NCBI GenBank assembly: GCA_027946365.1
Contig: JAPEUQ010000007.1
Span: forward strand, 806,001-870,000
Direction: 5' to 3'
Length of the DNA: 64,000 nucleotides
Origin: Kalmusia sp. IMI 367209
Taxonomy: Eukaryota; Ascomycota; Dothideomycetes; Pleosporales; Didymosphaeriaceae
The notes under the pieces were generated by a model. It was not told the origin of the DNA. It searched no databases and was given only the letters and a program-made list of their open reading frames with translations. The translations under genes were made by a program, and so were the position numbers. Of this stretch, positions 1 through 15,731 are shown piece after piece (position 1 is the first letter of the stretch; each line of letters begins with the position of its first letter).

Positions 1-892
1 GTAGACGTAAACGAACGCCCTGATCAGAAAACGCCCGCGAGAGGTAGGTAGACTCCTCCATACCCTTGAAATCCTTTGGAAGCGAGACTGTGGCGTGTTA
101 GGCACGTACGTAATCAGACATCTACATCAATCTTACCCTTGAACGGTTTCGAGATGATAGAACCTAAGAAGGCTGCTTCAGCATTCTCCCTATTGAAAGT
201 CAGTCTTGAATTCGACAAAGTCTTGGAGGCGAGCAACATACTTCTGATAATCGAAGAGGCTGAAGTGAAGGCGGAAGTTTCCAGCGGTCTTGACCGAAAT
301 GTCGCCAAAGACGAAGAAGCCACCAGTCTTGTTGTTAGTGTCCTTTAGGCGATGCAGAGACGAACAGAGTGTTCCGCAGAGGGACTTTTCGCTGCGCCCG
401 TGCCAGGGTTCATCCTGATCGAGCTTCCATAAGTTCGTAACCATAAAGAGATACGGGCTCTGTAGAAAGTTGTCGCCAGAATTGACGGTGAGTTGGATAA
501 TGGGCGGGGGGTCGACGGGTTTACGGCCTACACTTGAGTTAGTAGTTGCTTCTCTAGGAGCACAGCTATAGACCAAGAGATTGAGGACTGGAGTGTGTAA
601 CTTGGTTACATTCGGTTCATAGCGAGCCTCCAGACCTTTGATCTAGAACTGTTTGAGGTGGGGGAGCCGTACCCTTTTCCTTTCCGTCTATGGTCAGGAG
701 GGCTTCCTTGGGCTCTTGTCGCATCTGCAGTGTGATGTCGGAATTTACGAGCCTTGCTGACGGATCCGGGTTGACGAGTCTCCCAGAGCTTTCGGAGTTG
801 ACGGCCCTCTGAGTGGGCGCAAAGAAGTCTAATGGCGGCATGTAGATGCTCTCATCGTAGGGGAGGGAATACGATGGGAGAGGGCGCGCCAT
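1..892 (-). CDS. vosA: Velvet-family transcription regulator, VosA-like (partial, runs off left edge)
   Basis: The start ATG is at 892. Exons are 892-673, 527-242, 189-137 and 87-1 (continuing outside), with in-phase GT-AG introns; intron 1 has a CTAAC branch site. The joined protein opens the velvet DNA-binding fold with [28 protein letters not shown] and [12 protein letters not shown], then the second half [11 protein letters not shown] and [10 protein letters not shown]. The uninterrupted link between the first two blocks and the [12 protein letters not shown] wording fit VosA better than VeA, VelB (which has an insertion) or VelC. VosA acts in the nucleus, usually with VelB, in spore maturation, trehalose storage and repression of germination genes. 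The first about 50 residues are a short non-velvet leader. The C-terminal half, where a nuclear localisation or activation region would lie, is not in the window. Confidence 0.88.
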
Positions 893-3800
893 TTTCCACG
901 GTTCAACCGGGGTAGAACCGCCGCGGCGGCGGTTTGTCGATGATGCTCTGAAGCAATACTGTACGGTACGCTTCAGACAGAAAGAGAGAGAAAGAGGTAG
1001 AGGAGAAGGACAGCCGGAGGAACCGAAGAGAGTCGAGAGCGAGGCAGAATCTTGCTAAAAATTGGGAACAAGGGATGGAGCAATGTGTGGAGTGGCATTG
1101 GAAGCTGCTGAACTGCGAAGCGAGTGGGAGGAAATGCGATGAGAGAGAGAGCGGGCACAACCACGGAACGTAGGCAGGAGCTTTTGAGGGGCTCCGCGGC
1201 GGGCAGTGGTGGACCCAGAGAGTGGAAGGCGCTGCTGGGCCACCCCTCCCATGGAAGCTGCGCTTCGTCGAGGCCTGTGACGGAGTCGAGATTCGACGCT
1301 GAGGCCTTTTGCGAGAACGTATTGCAATTCGGCGTGCGCTGGGAGGCCCGCAGAATGCGCCGCAGCTGGTCACGCGCCGACGGCGCTTGCTCTGGTGCTT
1401 GGGAAGGGAGAGGCCGCGGGCCAGCGCTCGTTGGACGGCTCTTTGGTCTTTTGGGTTGGAAAATGGGACGGTCCTCAACGCGCAGATTGGTCTTTTTCGG
1501 ATTGGATCTTCACCACGTCGGCATAGCAGCACGGGACGGGTGGCCTCGCTCAATGCCCCAGGGAGCCGTGGTTGCCAGGCGGGATGAACAAAGAAACTTG
1601 GTCGCTACCGGGCGTGCTGGTGGGTGAGCGAAGATGGGCGTGGGGTCGTGCAATGCAGGTCGCGGACACTTGCAGAACGACGGACAGCGTGCAGCAGACG
1701 GGCGGGCGGCGTGAAGGATGATAAAGGGTTCGAAAGCGACAGTAGGGCTTCAAAGAAGCTACCGGCCACCGGCCTCTCCGCAATCGTTCTGTGGCCTGAC
1801 CCCGACCTGCCAATTGGGCGTTCCAGTTCGTAGTCGGAGCGCAACGGGCGCCGATCTGGTTCGACCTTTGGATCTCCCGCTAGGGGACGTCGCTTTCAGA
1901 GGCGCACTAAACGGCGGAGCCGCGCGACGGCTGCAGTGAAGTTACTCTTTAGTCTAGCCAGTAGCGTTCGGGAGCAGCTGGCTACTACAACTCGTCTAGC
2001 ACGGTCTGCAAAAGACTTGTCTCTTCACCACCCCTCTCGGCGATGTTCCCCCCTTCGCGATGCTGGCCCGCGCTCTGGTGTTGGCGTGGGCGTTGGACTT
2101 GGGCGTGGGCGTTGGACTTGACTCCCCGACGATGCCTTCTCTTTCTGGACGACTGACGCCGCAGGCGTGACGGTGCAGATGTTGGATATAAAACGGTGCT
2201 CGGCACAGCAGCGAACGACGGGGCGACGAAGCTGGAGCTGGACTGGAGCTGGACGGCCGATTGGCAGGCCTCGCGAATCTGGAAGCAGATGCTGCGGCAC
2301 GGGGGCTGGTCTGGCCTGGGCTTGTGCTTGTATATGGCGAGCAGCTTCTACACGGCGCACATGGACGTCTCCCAGCCAAGGCCTGCTCTGATGGAGAACG
2401 GAACCAGCGGCCAGTGCTGCACGGGAATCATCGGCGGCGGCAGCATGGGTGGTCCAAGGGCCGTTCAGTCGTGCGTCAATTGAGCAGCATTCCCAGGTCG
2501 AGGGCTGGTATGGGCGCCGCGCAGGGCTTGGGGGGGGGGTCCCCGGGAAAGGCTGCGGAACAGCCAAACAGCACGCGGAATTTAGCCTTTGCAACTACTC
2601 TACTTGAGAGGCTGTATATAACTGCCGCCGGTGCCCAATATCTCAGCTCCTCCTCCGCCCACGCGCTTCGCTGCCGGTTCCTCTGACCCGTAGCCTCGAG
2701 GCACAGAAGACACACTGCGGCCCTGGAGGACGCCCTTGGACGCGTCCGCTGCGACCAGTCCACCGCCATCGAGCGTGATACAGGACGTGGGCCCACGCAC
2801 ATGGCGGCTAGCACACAAGGGCCCGCCAGCGCTCGAGTGCCTCCAGACTCGATGTATCGAAAACTGACAGACGCCTGCGAGCTAAGGGTGCTGGCTGCAT
2901 CGTCAGTGCATACTCAGGTCGCACCGCAGACGACGGCTCGCCCAGCTGATGGCCACGCCCGGTAACAGCGGTGCTGTGGATGACCACGATGAGCCCGCCG
3001 CCACGACGAACAGCACGCCCGGGCAGTGCCAGCGTGGTGTTGGAGGCGGGGGGGGGCGGGCAGCGCTGGCGGCAAAATGCGCACGCTGTCGACGCCGGCG
3101 ATGCATCACATCGTGGGATGCGGTGAGGTGCGATGTGGGAGGAGATCGCCGGCCAGATTGCTCGCCAGGATGGAACGGGGCGCTCTGGGCTCCGCGCATC
3201 ATGAAGAATTCTACGACGTTACACAACCACCCGCTGCCCCATTCGCCGGCCGTTTAGCCAACAAAGCCGTAATCCAGTAATCCAGTGACGGTGCTCGCAG
3301 GCGCCATAAGACGTCTGATAGCGACAGCACAATATAGCCGGCATCCTCTTAGCACGCCTCCATGCCGGGCTCTCGCAATCAGCCTCCAGCTCCACACGGC
3401 TGCCCTCTGACGACATGGCCATCTATCCGACTGCGACACCAGCGCGCGGCTTTCTTTGTACCTCGTCGGAACAATTCACTGCTCGCTTCCAGCGCCCCAA
3501 GCTTTCACGCTTCCACGCTCTCACGCTCCCCATCTCCCTCCTCAGCGCAGAGCGGGCCCGTTCCCCGTACCTGCAGAATATGACTGCATATGCCGCTGTT
3601 GGCATCTCCGCACGGCCCAGATAACGCTCCAACGAGCCTCCATATGGCCTTAATCAATGCTGGTCTCCCGTCCAGAACACCGCCACCCTTCCCCAGCGCG
3701 TCGACCTGAGACAGCACGCATTGTCCGTCGCGGACGCCCACAGCGCGCCATCCAGCCTGCCCCCGAACCGTCTTCCGCTCCTCTCTGCAACGTCCCGTCC

Positions 3801-5650
3801 GGCCTCTGGGTTCCAGCATCGACGGTACTGCCCATGGGCGGGCACCTTCTCAGAATGGCCTCCCAAAACAGCAACTACGCTGCGTTGGCCGTCTGAATGA
3901 GGAAGCCACGACGAGCACGAGACTCCGCCTTCCTTGGAGGATTCACAGTTTACGAGCGTCACAGCGTGCTGGCCCCTTGTGCCGCTGCCCATCTCTGCTA
4001 ATCTCTTGCAATCAACCTGACAACCTTCCATAGACTTGCTTCTTTGGCAATTCTCTAGTCTTGCATTGCTCACGGATGCCAGGAAAATCCTTCTCAAAAA
4101 ACACTTATACTGCCATTAAGCGCAATTTTGGGTGCTTCGTTGTCTGTAAAGACGGTCGATTTATGCTTAAGCTCCCAAGCAAGCATATCCTGGTGTGATC
4201 GATGCAGCGTAGCTTCAGCCGACTCCTTGGGCGGATGAATATATTGCATGGCTTCGGTAAGGGCGCACGGTGGATCGCACTCTATAGCAGCAGGCGATGA
4301 GGTGATGTTGCGGCCTTTCTGCATGTTGGGTTGCAATCGCCTGCACTGCCTCTCACGCTGGCCACGTCCATGTGCTCTGTAACGGCAGCGCTTCTCGGAG
4401 AATTCGCAAACCTGGCACTTGGTTCTTGCGAAGCCAGGTCGCTCTAGTAAATCCCGTAAAGCTTACGCTCACTGCTGTCCACCCGGACACCTCTAGGTCA
4501 ATGCCGATACTGATGACTTGTTTGCAAGCGGCCGCATAGCACTAATGAGGGCCTCTAAACAATATGTGCCTTCCAACGCTTTGGCCAATACGATGTGGCT
4601 GCGCTTGCCAACCCCCTCCTGCTACAGTATGCATGGAAAGCATGATGTATTGATTCTTCTAGCCGCCTGACGGAACAATCTGACCTCCAGGCTACGGCAG
4701 CTGACGACATGTGCGCTGTAATATATGGCAACTGGCGCTCATGATTCCACACTGGATGCGAAAGCAAACGGACACGCCTGTCTGACATGATGCAAGTGGG
4801 GCCGGCTCCCCATAGGTTTGATCCACGTACAATAGGGTCAATAACGTGCCGTTGCGAAGGGCGGCGCTTGCCCTACACCCCACATTCCGCGGAATAAAGC
4901 TGTCTCCTTCACTACAAGAACGAGTTCGAGTCCATGCCTTGCAGTCTGCAGCGGATGACCTGCACCCAAAACCAAAACCGTCGGTCACAGCATGTGGGCC
5001 GCTGTCGTGCGGCACGCGTGGAACGGGTCAAGATGGGTGGGTCTCGAGGCGTTGTGCGCGCATGCGCGCCCTGGCGACGACGTTATGCAGACCACAATCA
5101 CCAATACTATCCCGCATCAAAGCTGCATGCTTTGACGTTGTCGCCGGGATCGAACTGACAAAGATCAAGCCGTCTACCTTCAGCTTATCACATTCGCGCC
5201 TCAATCTCCTTTGTTGACAAGGTGGGGCGGAGAGATCTGAGCGTCGACCGCAACACTGTTGGCATTCTCATCATTTCCCTCTATCGACCAATCATTACAC
5301 CCGTTTGAACAGAAACGGCCGCACTAGTCAGCGCCGGCATCAGGAATTCTTTCCCTCGCCTCGAACAGAGGTTATCAGACGCCACAAGCCTTGCATTGCC
5401 GCTAGCAAAGATTTACAACCATGGTTCGCAAGGACATTAGGGTCCGTTCACCTATGCAGAAAACGCCCATGGGGCATGTCACCCGATACCAAGCGTTCTC
5501 GAAGTGTTACCCCTCTCCCCAGATTACCCCAATGCGAAAGCCTTACTAGTGCAATTCACGTGGGACCGGCATTAGGCGGGTCACTGACGCTGGTGGTGAG
5601 GGGCACCGTCGGAGACGAAAGAATTACCCGGCCTTCACATGTCCTCGCGG
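893..5650. other. Long gene-free stretch upstream of vosA
   Basis: No reading frame here has family motifs or codon structure I trust. Open frames of up to 216 residues overlap on both strands in GC-rich sequence and look like chance. The stretch is upstream of vosA and downstream of the P450 gene, so it probably holds the vosA promoter and perhaps a long untranslated leader. It contains GA-rich tracts near 970-1000 and a two-copy GC-rich repeat at 2080-2120. Confidence 0.6.
2080..2120. repeat. Two-copy 19-base GC-rich tandem repeat
   Basis: The unit, roughly ggcgtgggcgttggactt, occurs twice in direct succession. The repeat lies in the non-coding stretch upstream of vosA. Confidence 0.7.
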
Positions 5651-7552
5651 TCACGAGTCTAGCCTCTGCAGTCTGATGAGGAGCTTGTCACTCTCGGGAG
5701 GGGCCGTGTAGGCGTCTGACTGCTCAATGCCGGTGTCGTCGACGATAGCCGTAGTGTAGTTGGAGTAGAGGGCTGCGACGATGTACTTCATCTCTGAGGT
5801 GATGTCAGCATGTGTCCTATGGCGTGCCGGCTCCGGCCAAGCCAGGGAGCGAGAGCCGTAGCACAAGGCCACAACCAAAGTTTCGCAACTTTGGCGTTCA
5901 GTGATAAATGTTCAGCCTTGTTCCTCCAGCCTTGCACATGGCTGAGTCATACTACTGCCAGGGCACTGTATTGCCACGGGAGAAGGAACAATGACTTACG
6001 ATACACAGCCAAGTGGCTTCCCACGCACATTCGACCGCCGCTGTACAAGGTGAGCACCTGCATCAAGGTTCGGCATAGAAGTTACTGACCTGCCAAATGC
6101 CCAAAACCACCTACTTTCCATGTCTCTCCTCTTCTCTTCGTCGAGATTGTCTAGATCTAGCCACCGCTCCGGTCTCCACTCACTCGATTGCGGATATACT
6201 TCCTCGTTCAAGTGCAATAGGCCTGCACTGGCACTCACTCTCACACCTCCTGGTACAAAGTATGTCTTGTCTTCAGAGCCAAGGCGACATCCTTGCGGAG
6301 GAGAAACCCTCGGCTGCGGGCCTGGGATGGCTGGGTGAAGACGCAGTGTTTCCCAAATCACTGCATGGAGAAGCGGTAGTGCGTCCACCGCCTTCCCGTC
6401 AGGAAGATTGGGCGAGGATGTAGCGAGGATAGGAGGAGACAATGCACGAAGCTCTCGCTGGAGGCGCGCTTGCAATTGCGGATGGCGACAGAGTTCGTGG
6501 ATCACATAGGTAAGAGTGATACCGGAGGTGTCGAAGCCGGCAGCTAAATGGTCCAGAACTTCGCTCGCAGCCTGTGGACCGAGATCGGTCTCGTCCTTGC
6601 CAGCTTTCTTGGCTTCCTTCGACAGCGCGGCAGAAAGCTGTTCGTACACAACCGGAGTGTCTGCGACGTCCCCGACTCCTTGCGCCATTACACTGGCAGC
6701 GCTATCGCACATGGCTTTTGTCCAGTCCTCGATCGCCTTGTTCGCCTCACCGACGAAGCTCGGGACCAATTGGTATCCAAACGACTTCTCTAAGAATCTC
6801 GTCAGAGCAGGCAGTTCTTGCGGCCAGAAGTTGAACGATCGTCGAGAGTTATACAGATCAAGGAACCATGACAGTTGCTTTGGGTTACCGATAAGATTGG
6901 AGCTCGATTTCAGGCCGAAAACATAGCCTGTCACAATGTCCATGGTGGTTCCGCTAAGCAGCGCATAGATGTTCAGAACCGACGGCTCCTCATTCGAGGA
7001 CGTCGATGCGAGGCGGGGCAAGAAGCGATCGTAGAGAATCACGCTCATTTGAGCAAGCAGCGCCGGCGAAGCGGTGATGACAGACTTGCTGTAGATGTTG
7101 CTAAGCATCCGCTTGCGCATGGAATGCGGCTTGTTGCCCCCAGTCGAGAACATGTTGTCGACTCTGAGCATTCGTCAACATGTCAATGTCCAATGGCGAG
7201 AATCATGGATGACTCACCCCCCGTAGTTTGAGAAGAACGCATACCAGTTGAATGACCCATCCACAGCACCCTTCGCAAACCCACCCGCGTAGATGTCTCT
7301 AATTCCTCCTTTCACGCAGTTCACGCTGACTTCATTGGGTCCAAGACATACCACTGGACCCAGACGTTCATGCGCACTCTTGAACGTTGCGTTCTCTACA
7401 CCGCGCCAGCGGATCCAATGGATCCACAGCGATGTGAAGTGCGCGAGAGCATGCGCAGCGGGTACTTTCCGCAGGGGGTTCGTCCAATACCGGTACACGA
7501 ACTGGACGACGAAGGGAAATGCCAATAGCACCGCGATGGTGGTTAGCTGCAT
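5651..7552 (-). CDS. Cytochrome P450 monooxygenase, ER-anchored
   Basis: Four exons (7552-7218, 7163-6090, 6040-6000, 5793-5651) give 530 residues, the usual P450 length. An N-terminal hydrophobic anchor (LTTIAVLLAFPFVVQFVY) would place it on the ER. The oxygen-binding I-helix reads AAGFDTSGIT, the K-helix ExxR is ETLR, the PERF-like motif is PERW, and the heme loop is FGSGGRMCVG with Cys475 as the iron ligand. The heme loop is split by an intron and its cysteine lies in a 41-base micro-exon. Such enzymes oxidise small lipophilic substrates using NADPH-P450 reductase; the substrate cannot be read from the sequence. No polyketide, peptide or terpene synthase lies nearby, so membership of a metabolite cluster is not supported. 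Confidence 0.9.
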
Positions 7553-8442
7553 GTCTGTATCGCTTCCGTATGGCTGCAGCGGGCGTGTGGCCTATAATGG
7601 ATGACGTAGTGCTGTGCGTTCCAAACGAGACACAGCCAGCGGAATCCGTGTCGTTGCACAAAAGAGAAGGCAGTACTGGGACGTCCTGACTCGGCTCAAC
7701 AAAACGAAGTGAACCCCCGCTACACATCATGCTTAGTGTCCGCCAATGAGGGCGTCGCCATTATCTACACGTGACAAGCTCCAGGGTTACTACTTGAAGA
7801 CTAGCGTATAGTGGAACGGGGGCTGCAACAGACTACACCCAAGCTCTCCTCCAGCTACTCTCACGCAACACATGTCTGACATGCAGAAATTGTGAAGTGC
7901 GCACTTTCCAGCACCTCCCGCTTTGCACCTCGCGACCGGGACCGCGCTCCGTCGATCTTTCGGAACCGAACTGCATCTCGACGCCGTGGCACCCCCCAAC
8001 CCCCCCCCCTTGATGCCATGAATAGCACACGCCTCGAGTATTGTCGTACGCGCGTGTGTCGTGTGCTCGTAGGGCGCACACGTCTCGCCGCAGCGCCGCA
8101 GCTACTACCCCTTTGGAGCATGCGTGCAGGATGCAAGTAACGCGGTGGGGTCGTGCGATGTGACATTGCGGCCTCGATTTGCACACCGTCTCCCCCGCCG
8201 ATGAAAAGAGAGGGAAACATGCGGATCGAGAGGATGTTGCCGTGTAACAGGGACACGTATCTCGCTAAGGGCGGTTGACGAGTTAATTCAGAAGCGGGAT
8301 GGTGGGCGCCGGTGCAGTGCGTAGCCGACTGTACGATGTCGGAAAGGGAAGGGCTGGGGGACGTCAAAGCAGGCATCCGGATTCAATAGCGGGTTTTTTT
8401 TTCATGCTGCTATGTACGAAGAAGGTGCGACCTCACGCGCTT
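7553..8442. other. Intergenic: P450 upstream region and GH43 3' flank
   Basis: No supported gene. There is a C homopolymer near 8000 and a T run near 8394-8402. A 171-residue minus-strand frame (7861-8376) is arginine-rich and has no recognisable domain, so I treat it as chance. Confidence 0.6.
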
Positions 8443-10906
8443 TCAGTGTTTGATGTTGTCCCTGACCTGTCCGTCTCCCCTGTACGTCCAGTTGCTCACA
8501 TAAGCCATCTCTGTCCCGTTGCCCCCGTTGCTGGTCGCGTACACGCCCACTAGCGTTCCTGTGAAGCCCCAGCTCACAATCTCTCCGGGTGCGTATGCTA
8601 AGACGGTTAGGTTGCCGCTTTGCGCCGGCCCAGCAGCAAACGAGAAATGAGTCGTGTTTGCAGCTTTGATCTCCAGTGTCAAGGGATTGTTCTGTAGACT
8701 GGGGGGTATGAGGATGCTGAATGGTGGCGAAGCAGAAGAATATGGCTCGGTAGTGAAGCGGAAGTGGGGCGCGAGGGTGGAGGATGCATTGGAAATGGGA
8801 AGGAGGCCGAGGCCGAGGCGAATGTGGTGATTCTGTGATTACATGAGCTATGAGAAGCCATCAGGATGAATGGGACTCACTTGTGTCAAGAAAAGGGTGA
8901 CACCTGCTTCCTCCTGTGCAGACTTTGGTTTGTAGTCTAGATCTACGCGGAAGGTGAAAAGCGAATCGACTTGTCTTCTCCCCACGAACGTCTGGCCTCC
9001 TAGTGCCGAGTTGCCATCAACGCCAGTGAGGTTGAGTGTAGAGGGTCTGATGCCTAGGCTATTCTCGCGTCCATCAGGTGATATAACGTAATTCTCTACG
9101 ATCGGAGGCCGCCAGTGAAGAAAATGTGGCGGTAATTGAGATCCTTGCGGAAACTGTAGGTTATCGTCCCCCTGGTCTACAAGCGGACTAAGACTTGATC
9201 AGAACCTATTAAACGAGCGAGGAATGGAGATGCTTACCCATGCCCTGGCAGAGATAAATCTGTTTCTGGTAATGGCCATCCGTTCATGACACCTCTGACA
9301 GGATTATGAATGACGGGCCAAGATCCAGTCTCCCAAGTGGCGTTTGTGAGGATTGTCTCTCTACCCATTGGATAGACTTTGTTCTCAGGACCAGTGCGTG
9401 TCGATAACGCAACGCACCACCAGTTGCCACGTGCATCTTGGAAAAGATCTGCGTGACCTACGGTTTGAACTGTTCTTGTTATTAGAAGAAAAAGGCAAAA
9501 GTGACACGGGCCTCACAGTATTCTGTAGTGTTTGCATTTGTCAAAATGGGATTCACCGGGTTAGGTTGGTACGGGCCGTACAGGTCCTTCGAACGAGCAA
9601 TAGTCTCCATATGATTTATTCCAGTGCCACCTTGAGTCACTTCTTAGCTTATTACGCACAGGATCTAGTGAGTATGCTTACCTTCCGCCAGCATTAAGTA
9701 GTAGTAGCCATCTTTTCGATAAAGATGAGGTCCCTCAGGTGCCTTTGTCATGATGAGTATGTACGAGTACGAACACGTAGCTTGCTTACAAGGCCACCAG
9801 TACCACTCCACAAATTTGTCCAGTTGCTTCGCAGTTTTCCAGTCTCTAGATCCACCTTGGCGAGATGATTCCCAGGCCTCCAACAGTCAGTGCATATATC
9901 CAATGAGTGATTGAGAAACGTACTCCACTTTGTATGCGTGGCTGCCTACAATATAGGAAGTACCATCATCGTCCCAGAATGGACTCGTATCGTATCCTTC
10001 GAAATCGAAGTGCACAGCATCACTCCAACTGCTCTCGTTCCAAATATTTTGCGTAGAGAAGATGATCTGTGGTTCAACATATCATCAGCTACGGCTACAA
10101 GGAACACTATGAAGCAGGCACAGGAACGCACGTTTCGCCATCGTGTAGGGTCATCCGCTGCTTTCTTGTCATGCACCATGGTAGTCACGACATACCACGT
10201 GCCATTTCGAAGTCGCAGTGTCGGTGCCCAGATACCGCTTGTCCCTCCAACCGATATCGCAAGCTCGGGCAGTTGACTCTGACGGTTGAGCACGTTCCCT
10301 GTAATATCACGCGTAAGCTATCACTCAGAACCCAGGTTTTGTTTTCGCGGCGGCCAAGGGTCCTTGCAGTAGCGTCCAAAACACACTTTGGAAGCGAAAG
10401 AAAGGGGACCGGGATGTTTTTGGAATTCACCCCTGACGATCGATAGGGCAAGACCGGGACGAAAGAGCTGAAAACAGGTGTTCGGGATGGCGTGTGGTGA
10501 GGCTGGTCAGATCTGAAACAGAGAGCACATTGGCCTGCCCATACTACCAATACATGATGTATATCGGAGGGCGGATGGCTTAGATTGCGGTTGATAGACC
10601 CCGCGCCGGTAGTTGCACGTGGGCATTGAGCGACAAACAGGTGACGGCAGATTGCGGGAAACACTCACCGACGAGGCGCCAGGTCTTCAGATCTTTACTC
10701 GCGTGAATTGGGATGCCAGGAAAGGCATTGAAACTGGAGGAAGCGCAGTAGAAAGTGGCTTCCTCTGGGATGAACGTGCAACTCGGATCGGGATGGAAAC
10801 CAGGGAGAATAGGGTTCAGAAACTGGGATGAGTTGCGTCCACTTGCGAGACCCGGTAACAGTAAGGCGATGAACAGGGTGCCCACATTGAGGATTTTCCG
10901 CGACAT
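8443..10906 (-). CDS. Secreted glycoside hydrolase family 43 (beta-xylosidase/arabinofuranosidase type)
   Basis: Nine exons join in frame (10906-10669, 10298-10132, 10066-9924, 9877-9790, 9742-9682, 9630-9517, 9469-9238, 9187-8881, 8832-8443) into 579 residues. A signal peptide (IALLLPGLASG) shows secretion. The five-bladed propeller catalytic residues of GH43 are visible: general base Asp40 in GFHPDPSC, the pKa-modulating Asp161 in GYDTSPFWDDDG and the acid Glu215 in APEGPHLY. A blade motif VGHADLFQDARGNWW follows. The last about 200 residues match the beta-sandwich C-terminal domain that accompanies GH43 xylosidases. It would trim xylan or arabinoxylan oligosaccharides outside the cell. Intron 3 must end in GAG rather than YAG to keep frame. 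The exact substrate (xylose or arabinose) is not decidable here. Confidence 0.92.
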
Positions 10907-11614
10907 GACTGCCGAGGGGAGTAATCGCAGGGAAGGTCGGGTGTGGAATGATCGTGCAATTGCAAAGATGACTCCGCCAGGCTTATAGATTGCACCTTCT
11001 CATGGTCGGAGCATCTGCTGTCAATTGGCGTCATCCTCGCACATCGTCGTATATGACGTCCAGAGTATCCGGGTAAAGGCTGCGGCTAGCGCGTGGGAGC
11101 TGTACATTAGCCTCACAAATGCGGCCAAGCATTTTCGAAATTGAGCGATATGAAGTCGATGCTGGGAACCGAAGTTGGGTGAGTGGAGGGACCATAGAGG
11201 AGAAATGTGGGGTACATGCCCTCCGCCGGTAAAATAATGGTAACGAGTGCGGAGGTTGAGCGGAGGGTGGAGAGGAAGCGGCGATGAAAGTTTTGTCCGG
11301 AACAATTTAGGCCGACGAGCCGAGCCATATTCGTGGTGCATGTAGGCTGCTGTAGGTATAGCATGAAGCGATAGAGGTAGCAAAGATGCAAGTGAAAATT
11401 GATTTGAATGTTTGTATTCGAAGTAACGCCCGCCCAAGGTATCTTCCCTAATGCAAAGTCGAAACAAATATACGCACGCTCAATCGAATGAAGCGCCGTA
11501 AGAGCCTAAGCTAAAGGTCGCGCTCGATGAAAGCCAATTCCAAGTCCTTTTGAGTCCCGATCAAGAATTGCACATCCCTGAATACGTCAATAAGTACCAA
11601 CAATAATTATCCCA
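10907..11614. other. Intergenic: GH43 promoter and 3' flank of the MYST gene
   Basis: No supported gene. Both neighbours are on the minus strand, so this is the GH43 promoter plus the acetyltransferase 3' end. The 148- and 92-residue minus-strand frames here overlap each other and show no domain. Confidence 0.6.
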
Positions 11615-15120
<3,506 letters not shown>

Positions 15121-15731
15121 CGCATAGGACACGACAGTCGCCAGTTTGGATACTAGATACGCCAGATTCGCTTATCTAGTTGCTGTGTCTTCTAAAGCGT
15201 CAATCGTGCGAGCGGCGACCACCTCGTCGGTGATGGCATGGAGTGCGTGCGCGAGCGCGTCGTGCGGGTGCCGTAGCGCGTTGTTGTGCGCAGTGAAATC
15301 CTTATTGAGACGTGATCGTGTTATTTGAGGTGTGGTACATTCGCAGATGGCTTGGAAATGCTGGAAATCGATGCAGAAGGGCTGTAGGCGCGTTGTTCGT
15401 TGCCGTGAGCGGTGGCGGGTCGTGATTACGGCGGCGCGCGATGATTCCAGCCGGGTTAGGGTGGAAGGTATGGGTTTTCGCGACCCTGGCAAATCTGCTG
15501 TTTCGAGCGACACCAGGAATATCCGTTGCTCGTCTGGAAAGCGCGTGTGTGGTGAGAATCTGCCGTCTAAAGAGCTGCCTCCTGAGTTGTGTAGTGCCCT
15601 CGCAGCCGCCAAGCAAAGGCCATCCGCGACCCAACCGTTGCTAGCTCACCACGACCCGACCTCTCTCCAAGCTACACTTCTCGCACCCCCCACCACAGCA
15701 TCCTACAGCGCCCTCCACGAGCGTCGCAACC
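15121..15731. promoter_or_regulatory. Divergent promoter between MYST acetyltransferase and NDUFA1
   Basis: A 611-base spacer separates the two start codons, which face away from each other. It must carry both promoters and both 5' leaders. Minus-strand frames of 110-146 residues cross it, but they overlap each other in different frames, show no domain and are probably chance. Confidence 0.6.

Noticed and set aside
7861..8376. 171-residue minus-strand frame between P450 and GH43
   Set aside because: Arg/Ser-rich, overlapped by other frames on both strands, with no domain or intron signals supporting it.
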